Assembly (NCBI RefSeq): GCF_900106015.1
Contig: NZ_LT629797.1
Span: 3,534,001 to 3,598,000, forward strand
Length of the DNA: 64,000 nt
From: Pseudomonas sihuiensis
GTDB lineage: Bacteria; Pseudomonadota; Gammaproteobacteria; Pseudomonadales; Pseudomonadaceae
Reading direction: 5' to 3'
Positions 29,609 through 38,801 of the stretch are shown here, piece after piece. The translations under genes were made by a program, and so were the position numbers. The notes below the pieces were generated by a model. The model ran no database searches. It was not told the origin of the DNA and was given only the letters and a program-made list of their open reading frames with translations. The stretch's first letter is position 1, and each line of letters starts with the position of its first letter.

Positions 29609-29977
29609 ATGGGCAAGACCGTACTCATCGTCGACGACTCCGCCTCGATCCGGCAGGTCGTCAGCATTACGCTCAAGGGCGCGGGCTACGACGTCATCGA
29701 AGGCAACGATGGCAAGGACGCCCTGACCAAACTGGACGGGCGCAAGGTGCACCTGATCATCAGCGACGTGAACATGCCGAACATGGACGGCATCACCTTC
29801 CTCAAGAACGTCAAGCAACTGCCTGCTTACAAGTTCACTCCGGTGATCATGCTCACCACCGAGGCCGGTGAAGCGAAGAAAGAGGAAGGTCGTGCAGCCG
29901 GCGCCAAGGCTTGGGTGGTCAAGCCTTTTCAGCCAGCACAGATGCTCACGGCCGTCTCCAAGCTGATCTTGCCGTGA
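29609..29977 (+). CDS. cheY: CheY-type single-domain response regulator
   Basis: The 122-residue receiver has Asp9-Asp10, phosphoacceptor Asp53 (LIISDVNMPNMDG), Thr83/Thr84 and Lys105 in VVKPFQP, all in the expected places. There is no output domain. It lies eight bases after the receptor-like gene and eleven before the STAS gene. It is expected to be phosphorylated by the CheA encoded at 30305. Whether it acts on flagella or another target is not shown by the sequence. Confidence 0.94.
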   Translation: MGKTVLIVDDSASIRQVVSITLKGAGYDVIEGNDGKDALTKLDGRKVHLIISDVNMPNMDGITFLKNVKQLPAYKFTPVIMLTTEAGEAKKEEGRAAGAKAWVVKPFQPAQMLTAVSKLILP

Positions 29978-29987
29978 GACCGCGGCC

Positions 29988-30299
29988 ATGAGCAGTGAAG
30001 GTCTGTACCGCATCCTACCGCTCGAGGGTGGCCTGACCATCTACAGCGCTGGCGAGAACATGGCCCTGCTGCTGCACGCCATGGCCCCCGACACCGAGCT
30101 GGAACTGGACTTGTCCGCCCTCGACGAAATCGACTGCTCCGGCCTGCAACTGCTGATCATGGCAAAGCAGGAAGCCAACCGCATCGGCTGTGAACTGCGC
30201 CTCACCAACCATAGCCCGATGGTGATCGAAGCCTTCGAGCTCAGCGGGCTGGCCTCGTTCTTCGGCGATCCCATCCTGATTCAGCCGACGAGCGAGTAG
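29988..30299 (+). CDS. STAS-domain protein in chemosensory cluster
   Basis: The 103-residue protein is a single STAS domain, the fold of anti-anti-sigma factors such as SpoIIAA. The conserved loop is IDCSGLQLL with Ser51 at the position usually phosphorylated. No partner anti-sigma kinase gene is nearby apart from cheA. STAS proteins occur in some chemosensory clusters between cheY and cheA, where they may act as a scaffold or additional phosphoacceptor; the role is unproved. It ends five bases before the cheA ATG. Confidence 0.88.
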   Translation: MSSEGLYRILPLEGGLTIYSAGENMALLLHAMAPDTELELDLSALDEIDCSGLQLLIMAKQEANRIGCELRLTNHSPMVIEAFELSGLASFFGDPILIQPTSE

Positions 30300-30304
30300 C
30301 GCAC

Positions 30305-32476
30305 ATGGACATGGACGAGGTTCTGAAAGTCTTCATCGCCGAGAGCCAGGAATTGCTACAGCAGATGGAAGAAGCGCTGCTGATGCTGGAGCATGCACCT
30401 GGCGACAGCGACACCATCAACGCAATCTTCCGCGCGGCGCATACCATCAAGGGATCGGCCGGCCTGTTCGGCCTCGACCTGATCGTGGCCTTCACCCATA
30501 TCGCCGAAAGCGTGCTAGACCGCGTGCGCAGCGGCGAGTTGCGTTTCGACGCTGATCTGACAGCCCTGTTTCTGCAGGTCGGCGACCATCTCGGACAACT
30601 GGTCAGGCTGGTCGATGAGGGTGCCGACCTGACCACCCTGCCAGACGAGCTACAGCCGCTGCACGAACAGCTGAGCGAATCCCTGAGTCGCTATCTGCCG
30701 ACGCCCTCAAACAGCCAGTCACAGCTTCGCGCCCCCGAACGTATCGAACGCGGTCATGAGCATGGTCTGAGCGCCGATCACTGGCACCTGTCGCTGCGTT
30801 TCGGCCCGGATACCCTGCGCAATGGCATGGATCCGCTGGGACTGTTCCGCTACCTCAATACCTTTGGCCGTATCGTCAGCATCGTACCGGTGCTTGACCG
30901 CATACCGACCGCAGCGGAAATGGATCCGGAAACCTGCTACCTGGGGTTCGAAGTCGCCTTTTTCAGCGACGCCGACAAAGCCACTATCGATGGTGCCTTC
31001 GAATTCGTCCGTGAGGACAGCCTGATTCGCATCCTGCCGCCCCACAGCAAGTCCGACGAATACCTCGAACTGATTCGCGCCCTGCCTGAAGAAGACATGC
31101 GCCTGGGCGAAATCCTCATGCGTTGCGGCACGCTGACCACCACCGAGCTGCAGGAGGTGTTGCACGCCCAGGTACGAAGCCAGCAACAGGACGAACCACT
31201 GCCCATCGGCCAGGTGCTGATGGAGCAAAGCCTGGTACAACCGCCGGTGATCGCTGCCGCCCTGCAGAAGCAACAACAGGTCAAGGAAAACCGAAGCAAC
31301 GAGAACAACCTGATACGCGTCGATGCCAGCAAGCTCGATCGTCTGATCGATCTGGTCGGCGAGTTGATCATCGCCGGCGCCGGCGCTCAGATGACTGCCC
31401 AACGCTGTGGCCACAGTGAAATGCAGGAAGCCACCGAAGTGCTCTCACGCCTGGTCGAGGAAGTCCGCGACTCCGCCTTGCCACTGCGCATGGTGCAGAT
31501 CGGCGGCACCTTCAACCGCTTCCAGCGTGTGGTGCGCGATGTCTCGCGAGAAATCGGCAAGGACATCGCCCTTTCCATCAACGGCGGCGAGACCGAGTTG
31601 GACAAAACCGTGGTCGAGCGCATCACCGACCCGCTGACGCACCTGGTGCGCAACGCCATGGATCACGGCATCGAATCGGCCGAGACACGCCTGGCGCAGG
31701 GCAAGACGGCCCAGGGCAGAGTCTGGCTCAACGCCTTCCACGATGCTGGCAGCATCATCATCGAGGTCGGCGACGACGGTGGCGGTCTCGATCCACAGCG
31801 CATCCTGGCCAAAGCTCGCGAGCGCGGCATGCTCAGCGAGGGGCAGCAGCTGTCCGACAAGGACATCTTCAACCTGATCTTCGAGCCCGGTTTCTCCACC
31901 GCCGAACAGGTCAGCAACCTCTCGGGCCGTGGCGTCGGCATGGATGTCGTCAAGCGCAACATCACTGCCCTGCGCGGCACCATCGAACTCAACAGCACAC
32001 CGGGCCAAGGCACCAGCGTACGCATCCGCCTGCCGCTGACACTGGCCATCATCGATGGCTTCCTGGTCAGCGTCGGTCAGGCCAGCTACGTGATTCCGCT
32101 GGAGCTGGTCGAGGAATGCATCGAGCTGAACGGCGACGCCGTGTTTCAGCGCGGCCACCTGGAGCTGCGCGGCCAAATGCTGCCAGTCGTGCATCTGCGC
32201 GAGCTGTTCGAAGACGACAGCCCACGCCCACGTCGCGAAAGCGTGGTGGTGGTGCAGCAAGCAGGATTACGCGCTGGCTTGGTGGTAGATCAGTTGCTCG
32301 GTGAGTTCCAGACCGTGATCAAGCCGTTGGGCAAGGTGTTTTCCGCCAGCTCGGGCCTCGGTGGATTCACCATTCTCGGCGATGGGATGGTGGCGCTGAT
32401 ACTCGATATCCCCAACCTGCTCAGTCAGCTCACTCGCACCCCGGAAAGCCCGCAGCGGGCGAGGATCGAAGCATGA
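30305..32476 (+). CDS. cheA: Chemotaxis histidine kinase CheA
   Basis: This 723-residue kinase has an Hpt/P1 domain with His46 in AAHTIKGSAGLFG, a middle region (about 155-330), P3 dimerisation (IRVDASKLDRLIDLVGELII), the HATPase_c domain (HLVRNAMDHGIE, GDDGGGLD, SGRGVGMDVV) and a C-terminal CheW-like domain. The middle is unusual: a ferredoxin-like P2-type part (WHLSLRFGPDTL...) is followed by two short repeats, RLGEILMRCGTLTT and PIGQVLMEQSLVQP, reminiscent of the N-terminal domain of GspE/MshE ATPases. Its stop overlaps the cheW start (ATGA). Confidence 0.95.
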   Translation: MDMDEVLKVFIAESQELLQQMEEALLMLEHAPGDSDTINAIFRAAHTIKGSAGLFGLDLIVAFTHIAESVLDRVRSGELRFDADLTALFLQVGDHLGQLVRLVDEGADLTTLPDELQPLHEQLSESLSRYLPTPSNSQSQLRAPERIERGHEHGLSADHWHLSLRFGPDTLRNGMDPLGLFRYLNTFGRIVSIVPVLDRIPTAAEMDPETCYLGFEVAFFSDADKATIDGAFEFVREDSLIRILPPHSKSDEYLELIRALPEEDMRLGEILMRCGTLTTTELQEVLHAQVRSQQQDEPLPIGQVLMEQSLVQPPVIAAALQKQQQVKENRSNENNLIRVDASKLDRLIDLVGELIIAGAGAQMTAQRCGHSEMQEATEVLSRLVEEVRDSALPLRMVQIGGTFNRFQRVVRDVSREIGKDIALSINGGETELDKTVVERITDPLTHLVRNAMDHGIESAETRLAQGKTAQGRVWLNAFHDAGSIIIEVGDDGGGLDPQRILAKARERGMLSEGQQLSDKDIFNLIFEPGFSTAEQVSNLSGRGVGMDVVKRNITALRGTIELNSTPGQGTSVRIRLPLTLAIIDGFLVSVGQASYVIPLELVEECIELNGDAVFQRGHLELRGQMLPVVHLRELFEDDSPRPRRESVVVVQQAGLRAGLVVDQLLGEFQTVIKPLGKVFSASSGLGGFTILGDGMVALILDIPNLLSQLTRTPESPQRARIEA

Positions 32477-32970
32477 ATGAAGTCGCCCTCGAGACGGAAA
32501 AATCAACCCAGCAGTACCTGACGTTCACGCTCACCGGGGAACACTATGCGGTCGACTCGCTGAATGTCAGAGAAATCCTCGAATACACCCGTTTCACTCC
32601 GGTACCGCGCATGCCTGCGGCAGTGCGCGGCGCCATCAACCTGCGCGGCTCGGTGGTACCGGTGATCGACCTGCAGGCACGCTTCGGTGGCCCACGCACC
32701 GAACTGAACAAACGCACCTGCATCGTCATCCTCGATGTGCCCGACGAGGATCGCCAGCAATCGCTGGGCGTACTGGTCGACGCGGTCAATGCAGTTCGGG
32801 AAATCGAAAAAACGGAAATTCAGCCAGCTCCGGCCTTCGGCAGCCACCTACGTAGCGAATTCATCACCGGCGTCATTCGCCTGGGTGACCGTTTCATCAC
32901 ACTTCTGGCGCTCGATCAGGTTCTCGACCTGGAAGCGCTCGGCAAACCAGCCACCTGCGATGGTGGCTAG
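32473..32970 (+). CDS. cheW: Chemotaxis coupling protein CheW (first copy)
   Basis: The 165-residue CheW links receptor and CheA. Typical segments are [35 protein letters not shown] and the D-E-V-like [16 protein letters not shown]. The start overlaps the cheA stop by four bases. A second cheW follows the MCP gene (34678), so coupling to different receptors is possible. Confidence 0.94.
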   Translation: MNEVALETEKSTQQYLTFTLTGEHYAVDSLNVREILEYTRFTPVPRMPAAVRGAINLRGSVVPVIDLQARFGGPRTELNKRTCIVILDVPDEDRQQSLGVLVDAVNAVREIEKTEIQPAPAFGSHLRSEFITGVIRLGDRFITLLALDQVLDLEALGKPATCDGG

Positions 32971-33020
32971 CCTCCCGACTCCGGTCTCACCTGCGACTAC
33001 CCCAGCAAAGGATCTTCACC

Positions 33021-34673
33021 ATGCTCAGCAAATTCAAGATCGGTACCAGGCTCATCATCGCTTTCATTCTGGTCGCCAGTATCAGCGCCATAGTCGGTCT
33101 GGTCGGGCTCTCCAACAGCTCCACCATGAACGACCTAGCAGACGCGCTATATGACCGTGAGCTGATGGGCCTCTCCTACATCAAGGAGGCCAACATCAAC
33201 TTGATCTATATCGGTCGTGCCCGCTCCAACTTCCTGCTTGCCACGAACCAGAGCGAGCGCGATCGAATCCGAGCCGAGATTGATCGTTACAGCGAGAGCG
33301 CTCGTGAAAACGTAGACGCGGCCCGTGCGTTGTTTGCTACCGAGCGCTCGCTGGAGCTGTTCCGCGAAGTGGACGCTACCTGGGCTGATTATCAGAGCAC
33401 CATGGCCCAGGCCCTGCAAACTGCATCCCAGCAGGATTTCTACCTGGAGAACCCCGAGCTGCAGCGCCAGCTGGGTCAGGTTCGGGAGCGCGGAGACAAG
33501 CTCGATCAGATCATGACCGAGCTTTCACGCGGCAAGGAGAGCAACGCCAAACAAGCCAACGCAGACGCCAACGCTTTGTACCAAAGCAGCCGTAACATCA
33601 TGATCGGTGTGATTTTCGGTGGCGTGCTGTTCGGTATCGGCCTGGGTCTGCTGATCAGTCGCAGCATCACGCGCCCGCTGAATCAGGCGGTGGATGCTGC
33701 CAACCGCCTGGCTGACGGCGATCTCAGTGTGCGCCTGGACAGTGATGCCCGCGACGAGACCGGCCAACTGCTGGCGGCAATGGGTAACATGAGCGAGAAA
33801 CTCACCCAGATCATCTCTGAAGTACGCGGCTCTGCCGACTCGCTGTCCAGTGCCTCCGAGGAAATCTCCTCCACGGCGCAGAGCATGAGCCAGGCGGCCT
33901 CCGAGCAAGCGGCTTCGGTCGAAGAAACCAGTGCTTCGATGGAGCAGATGTCGGCCTCCATCTCGCAGAACACCGAAAACGCCAAAGTCACCGACGGCAT
34001 GGCCAGCAAAGCCTCCAACGAAGCCAGCGAAGGTGGTCAGGCCGTGAAGGACACCGTCAGTGCGATGAAGACCATCGCCGACAAGATCGGCATCGTCGAC
34101 GACATCGCCTATCAGACCAACCTGCTGGCACTCAACGCCGCCATCGAGGCAGCCCGCGCCGGCGAGCATGGCAAGGGCTTCGCCGTAGTGGCCGCCGAAG
34201 TGCGCAAACTGGCCGAGCGCAGCCAGGTAGCCGCGCAGGAAATAGGCGAAGTGGCGAAGAACAGCGTGGCCTTGGCCGAACGCGCCGGCACCCTGCTCGA
34301 TGAAATCGTGCCATCGATCGCCAAGACCTCCGACCTGGTGCAGGAAATCGCGGCAGCATCGGAAGAGCAAAGCAGTGGCGTCAACCAGATCAGCACGGCG
34401 ATGAACCAGCTCAGCGACCTGACCCAGCAGAATGCCTCCGCTTCCGAAGAGCTGGCTGCCACAGCCGAGGAAATGAGCGGCCAGGCCGAACAACTGCAGC
34501 AGCTGATGGACTTCTTCCGTCTCGGTGGTACCGACCGCGCTGCTGGCCCGGCTCGCAGCAAGGCCCAGCAGCGCAGCAACAGCAAACTTCGTGCGCCGCG
34601 CGAGGAAGAAGAAAGTGCCGCGCCCAGCATGGCGGCGGGCCTGCCTGCCGGATACGTACGCTTCCAGGAGTAG
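33021..34673 (+). CDS. Methyl-accepting chemotaxis protein with 4HB sensor domain
   Basis: The 550-residue receptor has TM1 (about 9-30), a four-helix-bundle periplasmic domain (about 35-188), TM2 (about 191-211), HAMP, and a long signalling domain with the tip [20 protein letters not shown]. Glu/Gln pairs suitable for methylation (e.g. ASEEIS and EEMSG) are present. The tail is basic/acidic and ends AGYVRFQE, with no NWETF- or GWEEF-type CheR-docking pentapeptide. The ligand is not deducible. It is the main transmembrane receptor of the cluster, sitting between two cheW genes. Confidence 0.93.
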   Translation: MLSKFKIGTRLIIAFILVASISAIVGLVGLSNSSTMNDLADALYDRELMGLSYIKEANINLIYIGRARSNFLLATNQSERDRIRAEIDRYSESARENVDAARALFATERSLELFREVDATWADYQSTMAQALQTASQQDFYLENPELQRQLGQVRERGDKLDQIMTELSRGKESNAKQANADANALYQSSRNIMIGVIFGGVLFGIGLGLLISRSITRPLNQAVDAANRLADGDLSVRLDSDARDETGQLLAAMGNMSEKLTQIISEVRGSADSLSSASEEISSTAQSMSQAASEQAASVEETSASMEQMSASISQNTENAKVTDGMASKASNEASEGGQAVKDTVSAMKTIADKIGIVDDIAYQTNLLALNAAIEAARAGEHGKGFAVVAAEVRKLAERSQVAAQEIGEVAKNSVALAERAGTLLDEIVPSIAKTSDLVQEIAAASEEQSSGVNQISTAMNQLSDLTQQNASASEELAATAEEMSGQAEQLQQLMDFFRLGGTDRAAGPARSKAQQRSNSKLRAPREEEESAAPSMAAGLPAGYVRFQE

Positions 34674-34677
34674 GTCG

Positions 34678-35205
34678 ATGAGCGCCAGCCCCAGATTGCT
34701 AGCCGGCGCTATTGCACCGGCCGGGCAGTACCTGACCTTCACCCTGGCCAGGGAAATTTTCGCCGTGGAAATCCAGGTCGTACGGGAAATCATCGAGTAC
34801 GGCAAGTTGACCGGCGTGCCGATGCTGCCGCCGAGCATCCTCGGCGTCATCAACCTGCGTGGCGCCGTGGTGCCGGTCATCGACCTGGGCGTGCGCTTCG
34901 GCGGCTCGGCCACGATCATCGGCCCACGCACCTGCATCGTGATTCTGGAGATCGCTCAGCATGACGGTATCCAGGTGATCGGCATGGTGGTCGATGCAGT
35001 CAATGAAGTGCGCGAACTCGCCGCTGGAGAAATTGAACCGTCACCGAGTTTCGGCAGCCACATCCGCGCCGATTTCATTCTCGGCATGGGCAAGCTGGAC
35101 GAACGCCTGGTGGTCATGCTCGACGTCAGCCGGGTGATTTCAGCAGAAGATCGCGAGCTGCTCGGGCAGGCCCAGAACCTGGCTCACGAATCGAGAACGG
35201 GTTGA
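34678..35205 (+). CDS. cheW: Chemotaxis coupling protein CheW (second copy)
   Basis: This 175-residue CheW starts at the ATG at 34678, four bases after the MCP stop and preceded by AGGAG within the end of that gene. Conserved parts include YLTFTLAREIFAVEIQVVRE, GVINLRGAVVPVIDLGVRFG and VVDAVNEVRELAAG. It has about ten additional N-terminal residues relative to the first copy. The two copies flanking the receptor may have distinct receptor or array-linking roles. Confidence 0.93.
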   Translation: MSASPRLLAGAIAPAGQYLTFTLAREIFAVEIQVVREIIEYGKLTGVPMLPPSILGVINLRGAVVPVIDLGVRFGGSATIIGPRTCIVILEIAQHDGIQVIGMVVDAVNEVRELAAGEIEPSPSFGSHIRADFILGMGKLDERLVVMLDVSRVISAEDRELLGQAQNLAHESRTG

Positions 35206-35206
35206 T

Positions 35207-36028
35207 ATGCACACCAGCGCGCCCACCGCACTCACCGACCTGGAGTTCGGCCAGTTTCGCCGCCTGCTTCACGATATCGCCGGCATTCACCTCTCCGACG
35301 CCAAGAAACCACTGGTGGCTGGCCGCCTCAACAAGCGCCTGCGCAACTTCGCAATGGCCAGCTATGGCGAATACTTCAAATGCCTGGGCAAGGATGCCCA
35401 GGAACTGCAGATCTGCATCGATCTGCTCACCACCAACGAGACCTACTTCTTCCGCGAGCCGAAGCACTTCGACTTCCTCCGCGAATGCCTGAGCAAACCC
35501 GGCGGGGTGCCCTCGGGACGCCCCTTGCGCATCTGGAGCGGCGCCTGCTCCAGCGGCGAGGAGCCCTACACAATCGCCTTGCTGCTGGCAGACATTCTTG
35601 GCGAACGCCCCTGGGAAATACTCGCCTCGGATATCAGCCATCGGGTGTTGGAGCGCGCCCGCACCGGCGTCTATGCATTGGAAGATCGTGACGACATCCC
35701 CCGTCATCTGCTGGTCAAGCATTGCCTGCGTGGGGTAGGCGAGAACGAGGGGCGGATGATGATCACACCGGCTTTGCGTCAGCGGGTGCGCTTCACCCAG
35801 ATCAACCTGAACGCCGCACTGCCGGACGTCGGGCAATTCGACACGATATTCCTGCGCAACGTGATGATCTATTTCGACGCAGAAACGAAACGCCGCGTGG
35901 TCGCCCGCCTGCTCAAACATCTGCGCCCTGGCGGCTACTTCATCATCAGTCACTCGGAAAGCCTCAACGGCGTGAACGACACACTGAAGGTCATCAAACC
36001 TTCGATCTATCGCAATCCCGATGAGTAA
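35207..36028 (+). CDS. cheR: Chemotaxis protein methyltransferase CheR
   Basis: The 273-residue enzyme uses SAM to methylate glutamates of the receptor. The N-terminal helical domain is followed by the Rossmann domain with TNETYFFREPKHF, WSGACSSGEEPYTIALLL and IFLRNVMIYFD. No TPR or other C-terminal extension is present. It begins one base after the second cheW and overlaps cheD by eight bases. Confidence 0.95.
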   Translation: MHTSAPTALTDLEFGQFRRLLHDIAGIHLSDAKKPLVAGRLNKRLRNFAMASYGEYFKCLGKDAQELQICIDLLTTNETYFFREPKHFDFLRECLSKPGGVPSGRPLRIWSGACSSGEEPYTIALLLADILGERPWEILASDISHRVLERARTGVYALEDRDDIPRHLLVKHCLRGVGENEGRMMITPALRQRVRFTQINLNAALPDVGQFDTIFLRNVMIYFDAETKRRVVARLLKHLRPGGYFIISHSESLNGVNDTLKVIKPSIYRNPDE

Positions 36029-36536
36029 CCCACCCAGCATCGCCGAAGTCTACCTACAGCCAGGCGACTACCACTTTGGCGGGACCTACACGCGGATTCG
36101 TACACTGCTCGGCTCTTGTGTCTCGCTGGTGTTGTGGCACCCTCGCGCGCGCCTCGGCGGCATGTGTCATTACATGCTGCCCAGCCGCGGGCGCGCGAGC
36201 GCGCTTCCAGATGGCCGCTACGGTGACGAAGCGATGCACCTGTTGAGCGAAGCCGTGGCGTCGAGCGGTACCCGCGTGTCCGATTACCAGGTTCGGATCT
36301 TCGGCGGGGGGCACATGTTTCCATCCATCGCCTCTGACAGACAGCAACACATAGGCCTGCAAAATGTCGAAATGGCCAGGCGCCTGGTTGCCGAGCAGGG
36401 GCTCATCTGCCATGGAGAGCATGTAGGCGGCGTCGGATATCGGAACCTCATCTTCGACATATGGAGTGGCCAGCTAGCCCTTAAACAGTCGGCACCGCCG
36501 CCGATCCATGGCCGTTCTGGAGTACGCCCCAAATGA
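36021..36536 (+). CDS. cheD: Chemoreceptor glutamine deamidase CheD
   Basis: This 171-residue protein has the CheD catalytic set: Cys33 in [11 protein letters not shown], His50 in GGMCHYMLP and a nearby Thr28. It deamidates receptor glutamines to methylatable glutamates and in some species stimulates CheA. The start overlaps cheR and its stop overlaps the cheB ATG (ATGA). CheD is absent from the main flagellar cluster of P. aeruginosa and marks the alternative chemosensory type. Confidence 0.94.
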   Translation: MSNPPSIAEVYLQPGDYHFGGTYTRIRTLLGSCVSLVLWHPRARLGGMCHYMLPSRGRASALPDGRYGDEAMHLLSEAVASSGTRVSDYQVRIFGGGHMFPSIASDRQQHIGLQNVEMARRLVAEQGLICHGEHVGGVGYRNLIFDIWSGQLALKQSAPPPIHGRSGVRPK

Positions 36537-37588
36537 AACCCATCAAAGTCATGATCGTCGACGACTCTGCCGTCGTGCGCCAGGTACTGGCATCTGTACT
36601 GGCCGCCGACCCAGCCATCGAGGTGCTAGGCACCGCTGCCGACCCGCTGTTCGCCCTGAGCAAGATGGAGCGCGAGTGGCCGGACGTGATCGTCCTCGAC
36701 GTGGAAATGCCGCGCATGGACGGCATCACCTTTCTCAAGAAACTCATGGCCGAGCGCCCCACGCCGGTGGTCATCTGCTCGACGCTGACCGAGAAAGGCG
36801 CCAGCACCACCATGCAGGCCCTCGCTGCCGGCGCCGTGAGCATCGTCACCAAGCCCCAGGTCAACCTGAGCAAGTTCCTCGTCAACGCCAGCGATGACCT
36901 GCTCGGCGCGGTGAAAGCAGCAGCCCGCGCCAATATGCGTCAACTGGCCAAGAGCAAGGCCCCGGTACAACCCAAGCTGGGCGCCGACGCCATGATCCCG
37001 GCCGGCCAGCCGGCCATGGCCCGTACCACCGAACGCGTGGTGGCCATCGGCACCTCCACCGGTGGTACTCAGGCCTTGGAACATATCCTCACCGCACTGC
37101 CACGGGTTTGCCCTGGCATCATCATCGTCCAGCACATGCCCGAACGCTTTACCGCAGCCTTCGCCGAACGCCTCAACGGCCTGTGCCAGATCGAAGTGCT
37201 GGAAGCACGCCATGGCGACCGGGTCATGCCCGGCCGCGCCCTGATCGCTCCCGGCGGCCGCCACATGCTGCTCAAACGCAGTGGCGCGCAGTACATGGTG
37301 GAAGTGGTCGACGGCCCGCCCGTCAGCCGACACAAACCTTCGGTGGACGTACTATTTCGCTCAACCGCTCGCGCTGCCGGGGCCAACGCCACCGGCATCA
37401 TCATGACCGGCATGGGCGACGACGGCGCCCGTGGACTACGCGAGATGTTCGAGGCCGGCGCGCAGACCTTGGGCCAGGACGAAGCCAGCTGCGTGGTTTA
37501 TGGCATGCCCAAGGAAGCGAAGAAACTCGGCGCAGTCGGGCGCGAGATTCCGCTGGAGCAAATCCCCGCGCAGATCCTGCGCAGCTAG
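36533..37588 (+). CDS. cheB: Protein-glutamate methylesterase/response regulator CheB
   Basis: The 351-residue protein has a receiver (Asp10-Asp11, phosphoacceptor Asp56 in [13 protein letters not shown]) joined by a linker to the methylesterase domain with catalytic Ser175 (GTSTGGT), His201 (VQHMPERF) and Asp in GMGDDGARG (296-297). It removes receptor methyl groups when phosphorylated by CheA. It is the last gene of the cluster; a new transcription unit begins at 37703. Confidence 0.95.
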   Translation: MKPIKVMIVDDSAVVRQVLASVLAADPAIEVLGTAADPLFALSKMEREWPDVIVLDVEMPRMDGITFLKKLMAERPTPVVICSTLTEKGASTTMQALAAGAVSIVTKPQVNLSKFLVNASDDLLGAVKAAARANMRQLAKSKAPVQPKLGADAMIPAGQPAMARTTERVVAIGTSTGGTQALEHILTALPRVCPGIIIVQHMPERFTAAFAERLNGLCQIEVLEARHGDRVMPGRALIAPGGRHMLLKRSGAQYMVEVVDGPPVSRHKPSVDVLFRSTARAAGANATGIIMTGMGDDGARGLREMFEAGAQTLGQDEASCVVYGMPKEAKKLGAVGREIPLEQIPAQILRS

Positions 37589-37702
37589 ATCAACGCTGCG
37601 CGTGGCCATCGAGCACTGGTCGCTCGACAAACACGTCCGTTATGATCGTCGGGCTGCCCTGAAGCAGCCCTCACCGACTGCCACGGCTAGCAAGTACCAA
37701 CC

Positions 37703-38677
37703 ATGGATGCCGACTCGACAGATCACTCCCCCAGCGAGCTTGCGCCCGCACTCGAACATCGACTGATCGAACAGGAGCACGCGCTGCTGTTCGAACGCCC
37801 TCATGCTGGGTCGCGCAAACCCTACGAACGGGACAAGCCACCGCCCCATGTGCTGGAAGACCGGCGCATCCTGCGCGCCATTCGCTACATTGAAGCCCAC
37901 CTGGACCGGCCGCTCTCGCTTGATCGCCTGGCGGCCCGCGCCAGCCTGAGCACCTTCCACTTTCAGCGCCATTTCCGCGAGGTAATGGGCGAAAGCCCAA
38001 GCGAATACATTCGTCGCACCCGCCTCGACCGTGCGGCGATTCACCTGTTGATCTACCCGGAGTCGGTGCTTTCCATCGCTCTGTCCGTTGGCTACTCCAG
38101 TCATGAGGCCTTCATCCGTGCCTTCCATCGCCAGTTCGCCCTGACGCCCACCCAGTACCGTCAGTTCGCGCGCCAGGCCAGCATCCCCGCCACAGCTGAG
38201 GAACATCGTCGGGCAACCGAAGTACAGATCACTCACCTTCCCGATCTGACGCTGCTGAGCATGCGTTTCTACGGCAGCTATGCGCGAGTTGCGGAGCACT
38301 GGCGACGCTTTGCCGAAGAACTGCAACGTATCGGCTATCCACTGGATAACGCCAGGGCCATCGGAGCCATCACCGACAACCCAGAGATCACCCCCAACGA
38401 CCTGGTGCGCTACGACTGCGCTGTGCTCGATCTCGGACTCCCCATCGGTGACGCCCCACTGAGCCGATTGAGGCTGCCCGCCGGACGTTACGCCTGCCTG
38501 CAACACCGAGCACCCTACAACCAGGTATTCGCGGCCTATCGCACCCTCGCCGTGGCCTGGCCGGAAAGCTCCGGTGAGCGTTTTGTCCCCCAGGGCGGCT
38601 ATGAACTCTATCGCCAGCCCCCCTGGTCGGGTGATGCCACGCAATGTCTGGATATCGCCCTCGGCCTGGAGGGCTGA
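37703..38677 (+). CDS. AraC-family regulator with GyrI-like effector domain
   Basis: The 324-residue protein has an AraC HTH pair (about residues 50-150: LSLDRLAARASLSTFHFQRHF, then ESVLSIALSVGYSSHEAFIR) preceded by a short basic tail, and a C-terminal GyrI-like/Rob-type ligand domain (about 170-324, LTLLSMRFYGSYARV..., ending YRQPPWSGD). This AraC-GyrI order is typical of regulators responding to small amphipathic compounds. Its targets are unknown; it could regulate the TPS genes just downstream, but they are 124 bases away with no palindrome seen. Confidence 0.9.
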   Translation: MDADSTDHSPSELAPALEHRLIEQEHALLFERPHAGSRKPYERDKPPPHVLEDRRILRAIRYIEAHLDRPLSLDRLAARASLSTFHFQRHFREVMGESPSEYIRRTRLDRAAIHLLIYPESVLSIALSVGYSSHEAFIRAFHRQFALTPTQYRQFARQASIPATAEEHRRATEVQITHLPDLTLLSMRFYGSYARVAEHWRRFAEELQRIGYPLDNARAIGAITDNPEITPNDLVRYDCAVLDLGLPIGDAPLSRLRLPAGRYACLQHRAPYNQVFAAYRTLAVAWPESSGERFVPQGGYELYRQPPWSGDATQCLDIALGLEG

Positions 38678-38801
38678 GGCAAACACCGCAAGTTCTATCA
38701 AGCTACATCCAGGTCACACGCCCTACGCTTCCTCTTTGTCTTCGGCCTAATGCAGATCACTCAGGCCTGGACAGCCGTCTCCCAGAAGGAAGCTGATCGC
38801 C

